Of a stretch of DNA of 64,000 nucleotides, positions 6,775 to 15,682 are shown piece after piece. Below the pieces are notes generated by a model. That model had not been told where the DNA came from and ran no database searches. It was given only the letters and a program-made list of their open reading frames with translations. This stretch comes from Jezberella montanilacus (lineage in GTDB: Bacteria; Pseudomonadota; Gammaproteobacteria; Burkholderiales; Burkholderiaceae_B). Every line of letters starts with the position of its first letter. Within the stretch, counting starts at the first letter, position 1. The position numbers and the translations under genes are program-made. The stretch spans positions 310,001-374,000 of the forward strand of contig NZ_PVTV01000011.1 in assembly GCF_003003055.1 (NCBI RefSeq), given 5' to 3'.

Positions 6775-8618
6775 TGTGTGGGATCCGACATCAATTGCCA
6801 CCAAATCGTGCTGGCAAGTTTGACTGTCTCGGTATGCACTTCATGAGCAAAGGTGAACGCTTCGCCATAAATCGTTTCATCGGGGATTTCAGTCACGATG
6901 ACGACACCTGGGGTTTGTTTGTCGTTTCGGGTAAACAGGCAGGGGATGCCGCGCTTGACCTCAAAGGGTACAGGGCCTGAATACGTTTCATAACGCTTAA
7001 GTTGTTCAGCGTTATAGGCGGATAAGCCCGGAACAGCGGCCAAGCCCTCAACTAATTTATCGAGCAATATGGCCGCCTTTTCCTGCCATCCGTCACGGTA
7101 ACGCACGATCAGAAAAAAGCCTTTGGGCACGCTCCAGAGTTCGAAGCCGCGCGGCAGGTAGCCGCTGAAGGGTCTGGTCCATTCGTGTGCGGGGTAACCG
7201 TGCAGACTAAGATGCAATTGTGCATCCGTTACGCATAAAGCGTGCATACGACCTTGACGCTCGAACCAGGGAGCTCTTTCACGGTACTCTTGATCATCAC
7301 CGAGAGCGGTGTAGCGTGCTGCATGATTGATGTGGCGTGGATGGATCGCGCAGTATTCGTGAAACAGTTGATAACCGTCGGGGTTTTCGAGCGGGACAAC
7401 CGCAAAATTTGCCTCGGCGACGCTCTCCAACCACTGGGCACCGCGCAAGGCACCCACTACTCCAGTCGATTCGTTGGCGTGCTGACCACCTGTCACGACA
7501 ATACCGGGAAGCGAGCCTGGCCGATGCTTGCCATGCAGTGTTCTGCCTTGCCAGGATTCAAACGCGAAGGCGTCACCGCTAATATGGTTGAGCGCATCAT
7601 CTACTTGCCGATGCGTTAAAGCCTGATCAACTGCACCCAGCGCCCCCGAAGCACTAACGTCAGCCAACTTGGCCGGAAGAGCGATTAAGGGTTCGATCGA
7701 CCCTTTCGTCTCGAAACAAGTGATCTGAATCGAGACTTCATTTATCCCAATGGCTGATCCATCACCTGCACCGGTCACCCTAATATCGGGCACGATTTGC
7801 CCTGGCTGCAAGCCTCGATCACCGGTCGGTCTGCCCGAATAATGCTGAAAGAATTCAAGAATCGAGAAGTACAAATCTTCATGCAAAGCTTCGTAGGTGC
7901 TCGCCAAAAAATCCTGCTTCGCGCTGAACACCTCGGATCCAGGCAAGTCCACTCTGATATGCAGACGCTCGAAATAAGGCTCGTGTGTGCCCCAAGCATG
8001 ATCCTTGATCGCTTGCATAATCGAATGATAGGCAAGCTGGATTTCAGTGTGCAGGGCGAGTGACTGCAACACGTGCCCAGTCGTCTTATTCATCACCTTG
8101 AGATATCCGGTCGGTGCCAAGGTGTCGATGTTTAAATGATCTTTAAAACTCTCGTTAGGTGCAAAAACGGTAAACGAACGGGTCGCACCATCCTCATAGG
8201 TAAATCGCACCTGATACTGATGCTCAGCCGAAGGGGCCAGAGCAACCCAACTAAGGGGGACCTCAGGGCACAGCAAATCCAAAGGATACGCTTCAGACAA
8301 AAACCGTAACCGATCTGTGACAGGATCAACAGGATAGCTAATCTCGATAGAAGCAAGGTTTTGATCCAGACCGGTCGCGTGAACCTCTTCAATAAACCAA
8401 TGCAAAAGCGGCTTATAAGCACTACGGATAAGGACTTGAACGCCCAAGGCATTGAACTGTTCGGTTAAGGCCTGCCGAGCAAATGCTCCCTCGTACAACC
8501 ATAATTCGATTGCCTTATCCTGCCAGGAATGCGGATCCTGTTTGATTTGCTCGACCAATAAGGAGCCAGTGGTGGCAATGTCCTGCTGATAAATGATGGT
8601 CTTGGCCGATTCAATCAT
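6771..8618 (-). CDS. M14-family zinc metallopeptidase
   Basis: 615-aa protein whose C-terminal half is a zinc carboxypeptidase-like (M14) domain: GGQHANES gives His380 and Glu383, SLHGYPAHE gives His473, and TEIPDETIYGE near 576-584 supplies the likely general-base Glu. The N-terminal ~340 residues match nothing I recognise and show no signal peptide or membrane helix, so the enzyme probably works in the cytoplasm. It is embedded in an operon of peptide-type ABC importer genes and an amino acid exporter, which fits hydrolysis of an imported peptide, N-acyl amino acid or amide. The exact substrate is not readable. It sits 9 bp after the upstream permease gene. Confidence 0.82.
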   Translation of the reverse strand: MIESAKTIIYQQDIATTGSLLVEQIKQDPHSWQDKAIELWLYEGAFARQALTEQFNALGVQVLIRSAYKPLLHWFIEEVHATGLDQNLASIEISYPVDPVTDRLRFLSEAYPLDLLCPEVPLSWVALAPSAEHQYQVRFTYEDGATRSFTVFAPNESFKDHLNIDTLAPTGYLKVMNKTTGHVLQSLALHTEIQLAYHSIMQAIKDHAWGTHEPYFERLHIRVDLPGSEVFSAKQDFLASTYEALHEDLYFSILEFFQHYSGRPTGDRGLQPGQIVPDIRVTGAGDGSAIGINEVSIQITCFETKGSIEPLIALPAKLADVSASGALGAVDQALTHRQVDDALNHISGDAFAFESWQGRTLHGKHRPGSLPGIVVTGGQHANESTGVVGALRGAQWLESVAEANFAVVPLENPDGYQLFHEYCAIHPRHINHAARYTALGDDQEYRERAPWFERQGRMHALCVTDAQLHLSLHGYPAHEWTRPFSGYLPRGFELWSVPKGFFLIVRYRDGWQEKAAILLDKLVEGLAAVPGLSAYNAEQLKRYETYSGPVPFEVKRGIPCLFTRNDKQTPGVVIVTEIPDETIYGEAFTFAHEVHTETVKLASTIWWQLMSDPTQ

Positions 8619-8627
8619 CCCAATGCC

Positions 8628-9473
8628 TCAATTTTGGCTGGTTGGATCAGTTTTATCTCGCAACCAATCACCGAGCAGGTTTAAGCCGAGCACACACGAC
8701 ATGATGGCAAGGCCTGGAAACACACTCACCCACCAAGCTGTCTGCAAATAATTACGCCCATCGGCAAGCATGCCGCCCCAACTTGGGGTGGCTGGATCAA
8801 CCCCCAAACCCAAGAAAGTCAGGCTACTTTCAAGCAAAATATTGTGGGCGATATTCAAGGTCATCAAAACGATGATTGGGCCCAACAAGTGAGGTAACAA
8901 ATGCCTCCAGATGATTAAGAAATCACCCACACCAATCGCCCGAGCCGCAACAATGAATTCGCGCTCACGTAAGGTTAAGACTAATCCTCGCACCAAGCGA
9001 GCATATTGCACCCACTGTGAAATAATCATAAAAAAGATAATGTTAAACAAGCCACCCCCCAGAATCGAGATAAAGGTGATGGCGATCAGAATAAACGGAA
9101 GCGCCAATTGGATATCGGCACAACGCATCAGGATGATTTCCCAAATGCCCCGGTAATAACCAGCGATCAGACCGATAAAAACCCCCAATACAGACGCTCC
9201 TGCCACCGATACTAAGCCCACAGTGAGCGAAACACGCCCCCCAACCGCCAAACGCGCCAATACGTCTCGACCCAGTGGATCTGTCCCCAGCATATGCAAC
9301 CATGACTGAAACGGCTTCTGCAACCGTGCCGCCAGATCCATGCCCATGCCTTCATCCGGAAATATCCATCCCGACAAAACCACCAGCGCAAAAAGACCAC
9401 CTGTTAACCAGGCACCGAGCGCTAACTCAAGTGAGACACGCGGCCTGATCCCTGCCGACACTTGCTCGCTCAT
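8628..9473 (-). CDS. Peptide/nickel-type ABC transporter permease (DppC-like)
   Basis: 281-aa inner-membrane permease of the DppC/OppC family. It has an N-terminal hydrophobic helix, the typical periplasmic stretch HMLGTDPLGRDVLARL, several membrane helices, and the EAA loop reading AARAIGVGDFLIIWRHLLP, which would dock onto an ATPase subunit. The start overlaps the DppB-like stop by four bases. Together the two permeases form the channel for substrates delivered by the family 5 binding proteins encoded upstream. No ATPase gene is present in this operon. Confidence 0.92.
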   Translation of the reverse strand: MSEQVSAGIRPRVSLELALGAWLTGGLFALVVLSGWIFPDEGMGMDLAARLQKPFQSWLHMLGTDPLGRDVLARLAVGGRVSLTVGLVSVAGASVLGVFIGLIAGYYRGIWEIILMRCADIQLALPFILIAITFISILGGGLFNIIFFMIISQWVQYARLVRGLVLTLREREFIVAARAIGVGDFLIIWRHLLPHLLGPIIVLMTLNIAHNILLESSLTFLGLGVDPATPSWGGMLADGRNYLQTAWWVSVFPGLAIMSCVLGLNLLGDWLRDKTDPTSQN

Positions 9474-10393
9474 TTGATACGCACCCTTGGGTCAACCAAG
9501 CCATAGACAATATCCGTGAGCAAGTTCACGGTCACAATCAACAACGCAAGAACCGTCACCGTTGATTGCAAAACAGGGTAATCGCGCCCAGAGATCGCCT
9601 CAAAAGCCAGGGTACCAAGTCCTGGCCAGTTAAAGACTTTTTCAACAACTACAATCCCGCCGATCAGGCTGCCGAACTGCAAGCCAATAAAAGTGATCAA
9701 CGGGATTGCACAATTACGTAACGCGTGCTTGTATAAAACAACTTTTTCACGCAAGCCTTTGCTGCGGGCCACCGTGATGTACTGAGCTGACAAAGTCTCA
9801 AGCATCGCGGTTCTGACCAGACGTACGTTTGTCGCAGTCAAAATAATTCCCATTGTGATCGCAGGCAATACCAAGCTCGACAAACCATCCATCCCTGAGG
9901 GAGGAAAAATCGGGATCGCAATTGAAAAAATAAGCACCAGCATGATTGCCAGCCAGAAGTTAGGAAAAGACAATCCCACTAAGGAGACAATTCTAATAAG
10001 CTGATCCGACCAACCGCCTTTGTTCACCGCAGCTTGAATGCCGAGTGGAATCGACAACAACAAGGATAAAAACAAGGAGCAAAAGGTCAAAGCTAACGTG
10101 GCTGGAAGGGCATCGCCGATTAAAAGCGTGACCGACGTACCGCCGAGGAAGCTGCGCCCGAAGTCACCGTGCATCAGGGCGTAAATGAAGCTTAAATACT
10201 GTTGCGCGAAAGGCTGATTGAGCCCAAGACCTTGACGAATATTGATCAAGTCTTGCTCAGTCACGCTGCCAGCGCCCTGAATGAGCATGAGGGCAGGATC
10301 GCCCGTCATACGCACAGCCCAGGAAACCAACAACGTCACCACAAAAACAACAAATACCGTTTGCAATAACCGCTTAGCGATGAACCCGGTCAA
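9470..10393 (-). CDS. Peptide/nickel-type ABC transporter permease (DppB-like)
   Basis: 307-aa permease of the DppB/OppB family. It starts with the usual cytoplasmic-to-membrane segment (FIAKRLLQTVFVVFVVTLL), continues with a periplasmic loop carrying GLNQPFAQQY and HGDFGRS, and has the EAA loop ARSKGLREKVVLYKHALRN for ATPase contact. The last helix ends near DIVYGLVDPRVR, as is normal for the family. It is located 22 bp after the binding-protein gene and overlaps dppC by four bases, so the genes form one transcription unit. Substrate specificity lies in the binding proteins. Confidence 0.92.
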   Translation of the reverse strand: MTGFIAKRLLQTVFVVFVVTLLVSWAVRMTGDPALMLIQGAGSVTEQDLINIRQGLGLNQPFAQQYLSFIYALMHGDFGRSFLGGTSVTLLIGDALPATLALTFCSLFLSLLLSIPLGIQAAVNKGGWSDQLIRIVSLVGLSFPNFWLAIMLVLIFSIAIPIFPPSGMDGLSSLVLPAITMGIILTATNVRLVRTAMLETLSAQYITVARSKGLREKVVLYKHALRNCAIPLITFIGLQFGSLIGGIVVVEKVFNWPGLGTLAFEAISGRDYPVLQSTVTVLALLIVTVNLLTDIVYGLVDPRVRIK

Positions 10394-10415
10394 TTGACTT
10401 CACCCGAATACATCA

Positions 10416-11939
10416 TTACTGAATGGATTCGTTGATAAAGCGAAACCGACCATCTGCGGGCAAGGTCAGGTTTTGAACTCGTTTGTTAATCCCATATATC
10501 GTGTTCAAGCTATACAAGGGCATTTCTAAAGCCTGATCGGAGACGTACTGAGCGATTTCTCGCAAGGTCTTTTGACGGGCCTGTTGATCGTAGGTGTCTC
10601 GCTGAGACTCAAGCAACTTATCAAGCGCTGCATCTTTGTCATATGGGTTCCAACGCTGACCACTGTGGTACATCGCGTAGGCAGTGTTGTCATAATCGAA
10701 GGTCCAACCGCCCCACTGGTTCTGCCACATTTCACCGGTTTTGCCGTTAGGGATGATGTCATTCAGTAGCACTGACGTCTCGTAACCCTTTAAGTTAGCT
10801 TTGATTCCAACCGCTTGCAGATAACCTGCAATAGCTTGTGCCACTTCACGGAAGTTGCTGTCAGGGCCACGGAAATCAATCTGGACGGCAGCGCCAGCCG
10901 GTACACCAGCAGCTTGTAACAACTTCTTAGCACCAGCCGGATCAAACGGTACAGATTTGAGTGCAGGATCAAAACCGAAAGATAGCTTGCCCTGAAAACT
11001 TGCGACTTGCTCGGCATTACCACCCAGAATCTGGCTGACAATAGTCGACCGATCAACCGCCATGACAAGCGCTTTACGCACGTTCACATCTTTGGTGATG
11101 CCTTCTTTCGTGTTAAAGCGAAGCGCCAGAGTGACGGGCCCGTTAATGCTCGCCACTTTTAGCTTGGCGTCTTTGGCGACCACATCAAGCATACTGGTTG
11201 GGATCGTTGTTGCGATGTCCAAACGGCCCGCTTGCAACTCGGCTACCTGAGTTGCTGGCTCGGTGATGAAGCGATAAACCAGACCATCAAGCTTCGGTGC
11301 ACCATCCCAGTAATCAGCGTTACGAGCAAGTGTCAAACTGACTTTGGGTTTGTATTCAACAAACTTGAAAGGCCCGGTTCCAACAGGATTGGCGTTAAAA
11401 AACTCGTCGCCCTTCTCTGTCAAATATTTGGGCGGGACGATCATGCCACCATATCCAGCCAGTTTGGTGAGCAAGACTGGATCTGCTCTGGACAACAGGA
11501 AATCAACGGTAAAGGGGTCAATGACTTTGACTTCTTTAATCGCGTTGTAATTCGATTGCTGTGCGCCCTTTGCACCTTCAGGACCGAGCAAACGATCAAA
11601 TGTGAATTTCACCGCCTCAGCGTTAAACGGCTCGCCGTTGTGAAACTTCACGTTCTGACGCAATTTGAAGCGGATTCTTGAATCTTTGTCCAACATCTCC
11701 CACGAGGTTGCAAGGCCAGGTACCAGCTTCATGTCAGCCGTGCGCATCGTCAGGCCATCATAAATCTGACTGCCAACGCCGCCCCAGGTAACTAAAAAGG
11801 TATCAATCGGATCCCAGCTACCCGGATCACCTGCGCTTGCAGCAATACTAAGCGTGCCTGCAGCGTGGCTAGCGGGCGCAACCGCAACACCCAGAGACAA
11901 CAGGCCAGCAAAGACAGCGTATTTGAAAGGAATCATCAA
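10416..11939 (-). CDS. ABC transporter solute-binding protein, family 5
   Basis: 507-aa periplasmic binding protein of the oligopeptide/nickel (SBP family 5) type. A Sec signal peptide is clear (hydrophobic core to about residue 25, ending SHAAG). The fold landmarks are SWDPIDTFL, IYDGLTMR, the LATSWE..LRFKLRQNVKFHNGEPFNAEAVKF segment split around residues 78-112, and VGTGPFKFVEYKP. It lies directly upstream of the permease pair and downstream of the aldo/keto reductase gene, all on the minus strand. It is one of two family 5 receptors in the operon; which ligands they take (peptides, glutathione, amino acid conjugates, opines) cannot be read. Confidence 0.92.
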   Translation of the reverse strand: MMIPFKYAVFAGLLSLGVAVAPASHAAGTLSIAASAGDPGSWDPIDTFLVTWGGVGSQIYDGLTMRTADMKLVPGLATSWEMLDKDSRIRFKLRQNVKFHNGEPFNAEAVKFTFDRLLGPEGAKGAQQSNYNAIKEVKVIDPFTVDFLLSRADPVLLTKLAGYGGMIVPPKYLTEKGDEFFNANPVGTGPFKFVEYKPKVSLTLARNADYWDGAPKLDGLVYRFITEPATQVAELQAGRLDIATTIPTSMLDVVAKDAKLKVASINGPVTLALRFNTKEGITKDVNVRKALVMAVDRSTIVSQILGGNAEQVASFQGKLSFGFDPALKSVPFDPAGAKKLLQAAGVPAGAAVQIDFRGPDSNFREVAQAIAGYLQAVGIKANLKGYETSVLLNDIIPNGKTGEMWQNQWGGWTFDYDNTAYAMYHSGQRWNPYDKDAALDKLLESQRDTYDQQARQKTLREIAQYVSDQALEMPLYSLNTIYGINKRVQNLTLPADGRFRFINESIQ

Positions 11940-11961
11940 GAAATCTCCTCAGTGAATGGGT

Positions 11962-13029
11962 TTAGTAGGCTGGATCGCGGATGTCGAAACGAATCTCGTC
12001 AATCGCTGCCAAAACCTCTGGACTGAGTGTGATATTAAACGCATCCAGATCCTCGTCAAGGTGAGCGACAGACGTCACCCCAATGATGGTGCTCGCCACG
12101 TGCCAATTGTGATAACAAAAAGCCAAAGCCATCTGCGTTGGCGTCAAACCGTGATCGCGCGCCAAATTGTTGTACCGCAGCGCTGCATCAAACGCGATTT
12201 GGCGACCCCAGCGTTGCTTGCGCACACTCTCATAACCAGACAGCCGGGTACCCGGCGGCGCGTCAGGGCCAAGAATGCCGCTCTTGTCATACTTGCCCGT
12301 CAGTAAACCGACGCCAAGGGGCGAATAGGCGAGTAAGCCGACACCGAGACGATACAAGGTCTCGTCCAAGGCATTTTCAACGGTTCGGTTAAGCAAACAA
12401 TAGGTATTTTGCACGCTCGCCACCCGGGGCAAGCCATGCTTTTCACTCAGTTGAATAAATTCGTGAACACCATAAGGTGTCTCGTTGGATAGCCCGATAT
12501 GCCTAACCTTGCCAGCCTTGACCAATCTACCCATGGCTTCGAGCTGCTCAAGAATCGGAGTCAGGTTTTCACCATCCTTAGCTGGATCGAAATACATCGT
12601 GCCGAACGCTGGTACATGTCTGACGGGCCAATGAATTTGGTAAAGGTCAATGTAATCAGTTTTCAATCTTTTTAAACTATCGTGGCACGCTTGTTCGATG
12701 TCAGCCGCGGTGAGATTTGGTTTACCCTCACGAATCCAGGCCATCCCTCTCGACGGCCCAGCAACCTTAGTGGCGATCACGATTTTTTCTCGGACACCCG
12801 GCCGCTGTTCGATCCAGTTGCCGAGTATCTTTTCAGTCAAAGTAAAGGTCTCAGCTTTCGTCGGCACCGAGTACATCTCTGCCGTATCCAGAAAATTGAC
12901 TCCTCTTGCAAGTGAGTGATCCAGAATCGTGTGAGCCAGAGGCTCAGTGACTTGTTCGCCAAAGGTCATCGTTCCCAAACAAATCGGGGTAACTTGAAGA
13001 TCGGATTGCCCTAACTGAAGCGTTTTCAT
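11962..13029 (-). CDS. Aldo/keto reductase (Tas/YajO-like)
   Basis: 355-aa NADPH-dependent oxidoreductase with a TIM-barrel fold. The catalytic tetrad is visible: Asp48 and Tyr53 (LDTAEMY), Lys88 (ATKVAG) and His133 (QIHWP). The N-terminal LGQSDLQVTPICLGTMTFG and the length place it with Tas-like reductases. It sits between the two solute-binding protein genes in the transporter operon, 22 bp before the next start, which suggests reduction of an aldehyde or ketone formed from the imported compound. AGGTTATATCCA precedes the ATG. Substrate is unknown. Confidence 0.9.
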   Translation of the reverse strand: MKTLQLGQSDLQVTPICLGTMTFGEQVTEPLAHTILDHSLARGVNFLDTAEMYSVPTKAETFTLTEKILGNWIEQRPGVREKIVIATKVAGPSRGMAWIREGKPNLTAADIEQACHDSLKRLKTDYIDLYQIHWPVRHVPAFGTMYFDPAKDGENLTPILEQLEAMGRLVKAGKVRHIGLSNETPYGVHEFIQLSEKHGLPRVASVQNTYCLLNRTVENALDETLYRLGVGLLAYSPLGVGLLTGKYDKSGILGPDAPPGTRLSGYESVRKQRWGRQIAFDAALRYNNLARDHGLTPTQMALAFCYHNWHVASTIIGVTSVAHLDEDLDAFNITLSPEVLAAIDEIRFDIRDPAY

Positions 13030-13101
13030 TGGATATAACCTGAGTGTTTAAAGAGTGGGTGAAAGCTTAGCACTCTAACCATGTCAGGCTCACTCGTTAG
13101 G

Positions 13102-14685
13102 TCAATTCTTCTTCAGGTTCCAGAACACATTGACGGGTGCGTAGAGCAAGCCAGTGACCACCCCCTTGCGCAGGACCGAGTTGTAGTTGTAATCACCCAC
13201 CTTGGCCAGAATGCCGGTTTCATAGTTCTGCAATTGCAGCGCAACAGCAACTTTCTTTCGCGCTTCCTGATCGGGAGCCATCATGAAATCAGTTTTAAGT
13301 TGTTGCAGCTTCGGATCGGTCGTCCAACCAAACCAGCCCTTCTCTCCGTTGCCAGTCAAGGGCGGGAAAAACAACGGGTTCATCATATCGGGATAGCCAA
13401 ACCCAGTAATGAAGACATTCCATCCACCATTTTCAGGCAAGTCTTTTTTAGCGCGCCTTGTTTGCACGGAGGCCCAGTCCATGGCTTGCAAATCAACATT
13501 GAAACCCGCCTGTTTGAGCAACTGCGCCAAGACGGGTGGAAATTTATTGATCGTCGCAAGATCGGTGGGATAGAGCAACAAAACTGGCTTGCCATCGTAG
13601 CCCGCTTCTTTAAGCGCCTTCTTTGCCGCTTCAAACTGCGGTTTGCCTGTGAAATAACTCGTCTCCGAAGACATCAGCGGTGAACCGCAAGGGTAGATCG
13701 AGGTGCAGGTACGATAAAGATCCTTATTGACGAATTGGGCTCTCATCAAGGCTTCCTGGTTGAGGGCCATGATCGCCGCCTGGGCTATCTTCGGATTATC
13801 GAAAGGCGGAATCAAATGGTTCAGATGCATAAAAGCAGCACCCGAGGGCATAGGTTTGATGATCTCTAACTTAGGATTGGCTTTTAAGTTTGCGTACTGC
13901 TCGGGTGGCATGAGCTCAATCATGTCAACTTCCCCGTTCGCAATAGCGTTAGCCTGTGTTTGTGCGTCTTTCAGCACTACCCATTCCAGCCTGTCGACAA
14001 AGACACGCTTAGCTCCGGCCGTCCCCGAAGGCTTTTCTGAGCGGGGGATGTATTTCTCATTTTTTAGATAGACGATCTTTGAGCCAGGTTTGTATTCATC
14101 CATTTTGATGACATAAGGACCCGAACCAATGTAATCCTTAATCTGCTGATCCGCAGGGGTCAGCGCAACACGCTTAGGCATGATGAAAGACGGGCTTCCG
14201 GATTGTTTGGAGAACGCATCCAGCACCATCGGGAAAGGCGTCTTGAACGACATTTTGAAACGCGTATCGTCAATCGGCTCAAAAGTCGTGAGCTCTTGCA
14301 TCATCACCTGACCAAAAACGTCGCGTTTGGCCCAACGATTAATGGAGGCAATGACGTCATCCGAGGTAACTGGTGCGCCATCGCTAAAAACGAGGCCCTT
14401 TCGCAAAGCGAACGTCCACTCTTTGAAATCAGGAGATTGAGTGAACGTATCGACCATCTGGGGCTGGATTTTCCCCTGTGCATCGATACCAAATAATTGG
14501 TCGTAAACCATGAAGCCGTGATTACGGGTAGTAAAACCGGTCGTCCAGATCGGATCGAGAATCTTCAGATCGCTTTGAGGCACCAGACGCAAGACCTTGA
14601 CCGAGTCCTCACCAATGGCTGGGCCAGTGAGGCTAACCAAGGCGATGATCCCGCTAATTAGTCGATACTTAAGATGATGGAACAT
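13102..14685 (-). CDS. ABC transporter solute-binding protein, family 5 (second)
   Basis: 527-aa SBP family 5 receptor, first gene of the minus-strand operon. The start at 14685 gives a proper signal peptide (FHHLKYRLISGIIALVSLTG followed by PAIGEDS), and an AGAGA lies upstream; an in-frame start at 14733 would put a charged stretch before it. Landmarks are LDPIWTTGFTTRNHG, the WTFALRKGLVFSDGAPVTSDDV region and IGSGPYVIKMDEYKPG. It is clearly diverged from the receptor encoded at 10416-11939, so the operon carries two receptors of different specificity for a single permease pair. A short AGAGTG/CACTCT inverted repeat lies between its stop and the reductase gene. Confidence 0.9.
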   Translation of the reverse strand: MFHHLKYRLISGIIALVSLTGPAIGEDSVKVLRLVPQSDLKILDPIWTTGFTTRNHGFMVYDQLFGIDAQGKIQPQMVDTFTQSPDFKEWTFALRKGLVFSDGAPVTSDDVIASINRWAKRDVFGQVMMQELTTFEPIDDTRFKMSFKTPFPMVLDAFSKQSGSPSFIMPKRVALTPADQQIKDYIGSGPYVIKMDEYKPGSKIVYLKNEKYIPRSEKPSGTAGAKRVFVDRLEWVVLKDAQTQANAIANGEVDMIELMPPEQYANLKANPKLEIIKPMPSGAAFMHLNHLIPPFDNPKIAQAAIMALNQEALMRAQFVNKDLYRTCTSIYPCGSPLMSSETSYFTGKPQFEAAKKALKEAGYDGKPVLLLYPTDLATINKFPPVLAQLLKQAGFNVDLQAMDWASVQTRRAKKDLPENGGWNVFITGFGYPDMMNPLFFPPLTGNGEKGWFGWTTDPKLQQLKTDFMMAPDQEARKKVAVALQLQNYETGILAKVGDYNYNSVLRKGVVTGLLYAPVNVFWNLKKN

Positions 14686-14850
14686 ATTGATATCTCTATA
14701 AAGAAGCTGAATTTTTTTGCGTTGATAACCCACTGCAATTTTCGTGCCATCGTGTTTCTATCACGCTCAATTGCCTGAATGAGTTGTCCGGCTTAGTGGT
14801 TCTGAGATACGCTTGACGCTTCTCACCCCTCGTATAGAAAACCAGAAATC

Positions 14851-15681
14851 ATGAACGAAGCAGTCGAACGTGAATTTAATCCTCGAGTTTCGGTACCTGA
14901 TACTGAACCCTACATCAAACGAGGCGCCGAGCAGAGTGCTAAAGCATACGCGACCCATGAGCATCAGTCTGACCTCAGCTATGCGCCGGGCGACTTAACC
15001 ACGCTGGATTATTTCCCCTGTGGTCAGCCTGGCAGGCCTCTTTTCGTGTTTATTCACGGTGGTTTTTGGCGCGGCAGGGATAAGAAAGACTTTGCCTATG
15101 TGGCGAATTCGATGCTACCGACTGGCTGCAATGTTGCGTTGATGAACTACGATCTTTGCCCCACAGTCACGGTCACACAGATTACTCAACAAATCAGAGA
15201 TGGACTTGTCTGGTTATCGAGTCAGGCGACTAAGCTCGGATTCAAGTCTGGATTGCTGGTGGCAGGGCATTCAGCAGGCGCGCATTTGTTAGCCATGACC
15301 TTGGCAAAAACTGGACAGAGCTATCAACTACCCGATCAGGTAGTCAACAAGGCCTACCTCATCAGCGGCATCTACGACTGTTCTCCGGTGCTCGAAATTT
15401 CGGTTAACGAAGAAATTAGAATGACTGAGCAAGAAGTCCCCTTAATGAGTCCGATACGATTTGCCATGCCCGCTGGGGTTCAGTATGAAGTGCTTGCTGG
15501 CGGTGCAGAGCCAGCGGGATGGGTCAAACAATCGACCGACTTTGCCGAGCACTTACACCGACACGGTTGCAATGTGAACATGCAGCTTAGACCTGGCCTG
15601 AACCACTATTCCATCCTGCAAGAGTTTGAGACGAGTGACGGCTATTTACCCCAACTTATCCAACGCGACTTAAAGGCTTAA
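14851..15681 (+). CDS. Alpha/beta hydrolase, kynurenine formamidase-like
   Basis: 276-aa alpha/beta hydrolase. HGGFW at residues 69-73 forms the oxyanion-hole motif of the BD-FAE/kynurenine formamidase-like group, the nucleophile elbow is GHSAGAH with Ser141, and the C-terminal GLNHYS supplies the likely catalytic His. No signal peptide is seen, so it is cytoplasmic. It is divergent from the transporter operon and sits one base before the Bug receptor gene. It could cleave an ester, formamide or carbamate in the catabolic pathway that follows. Exact substrate is unknown; the kynurenine link is only by fold family. Confidence 0.82.
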   Translation: MNEAVEREFNPRVSVPDTEPYIKRGAEQSAKAYATHEHQSDLSYAPGDLTTLDYFPCGQPGRPLFVFIHGGFWRGRDKKDFAYVANSMLPTGCNVALMNYDLCPTVTVTQITQQIRDGLVWLSSQATKLGFKSGLLVAGHSAGAHLLAMTLAKTGQSYQLPDQVVNKAYLISGIYDCSPVLEISVNEEIRMTEQEVPLMSPIRFAMPAGVQYEVLAGGAEPAGWVKQSTDFAEHLHRHGCNVNMQLRPGLNHYSILQEFETSDGYLPQLIQRDLKA

Positions 15682-15682
15682 C

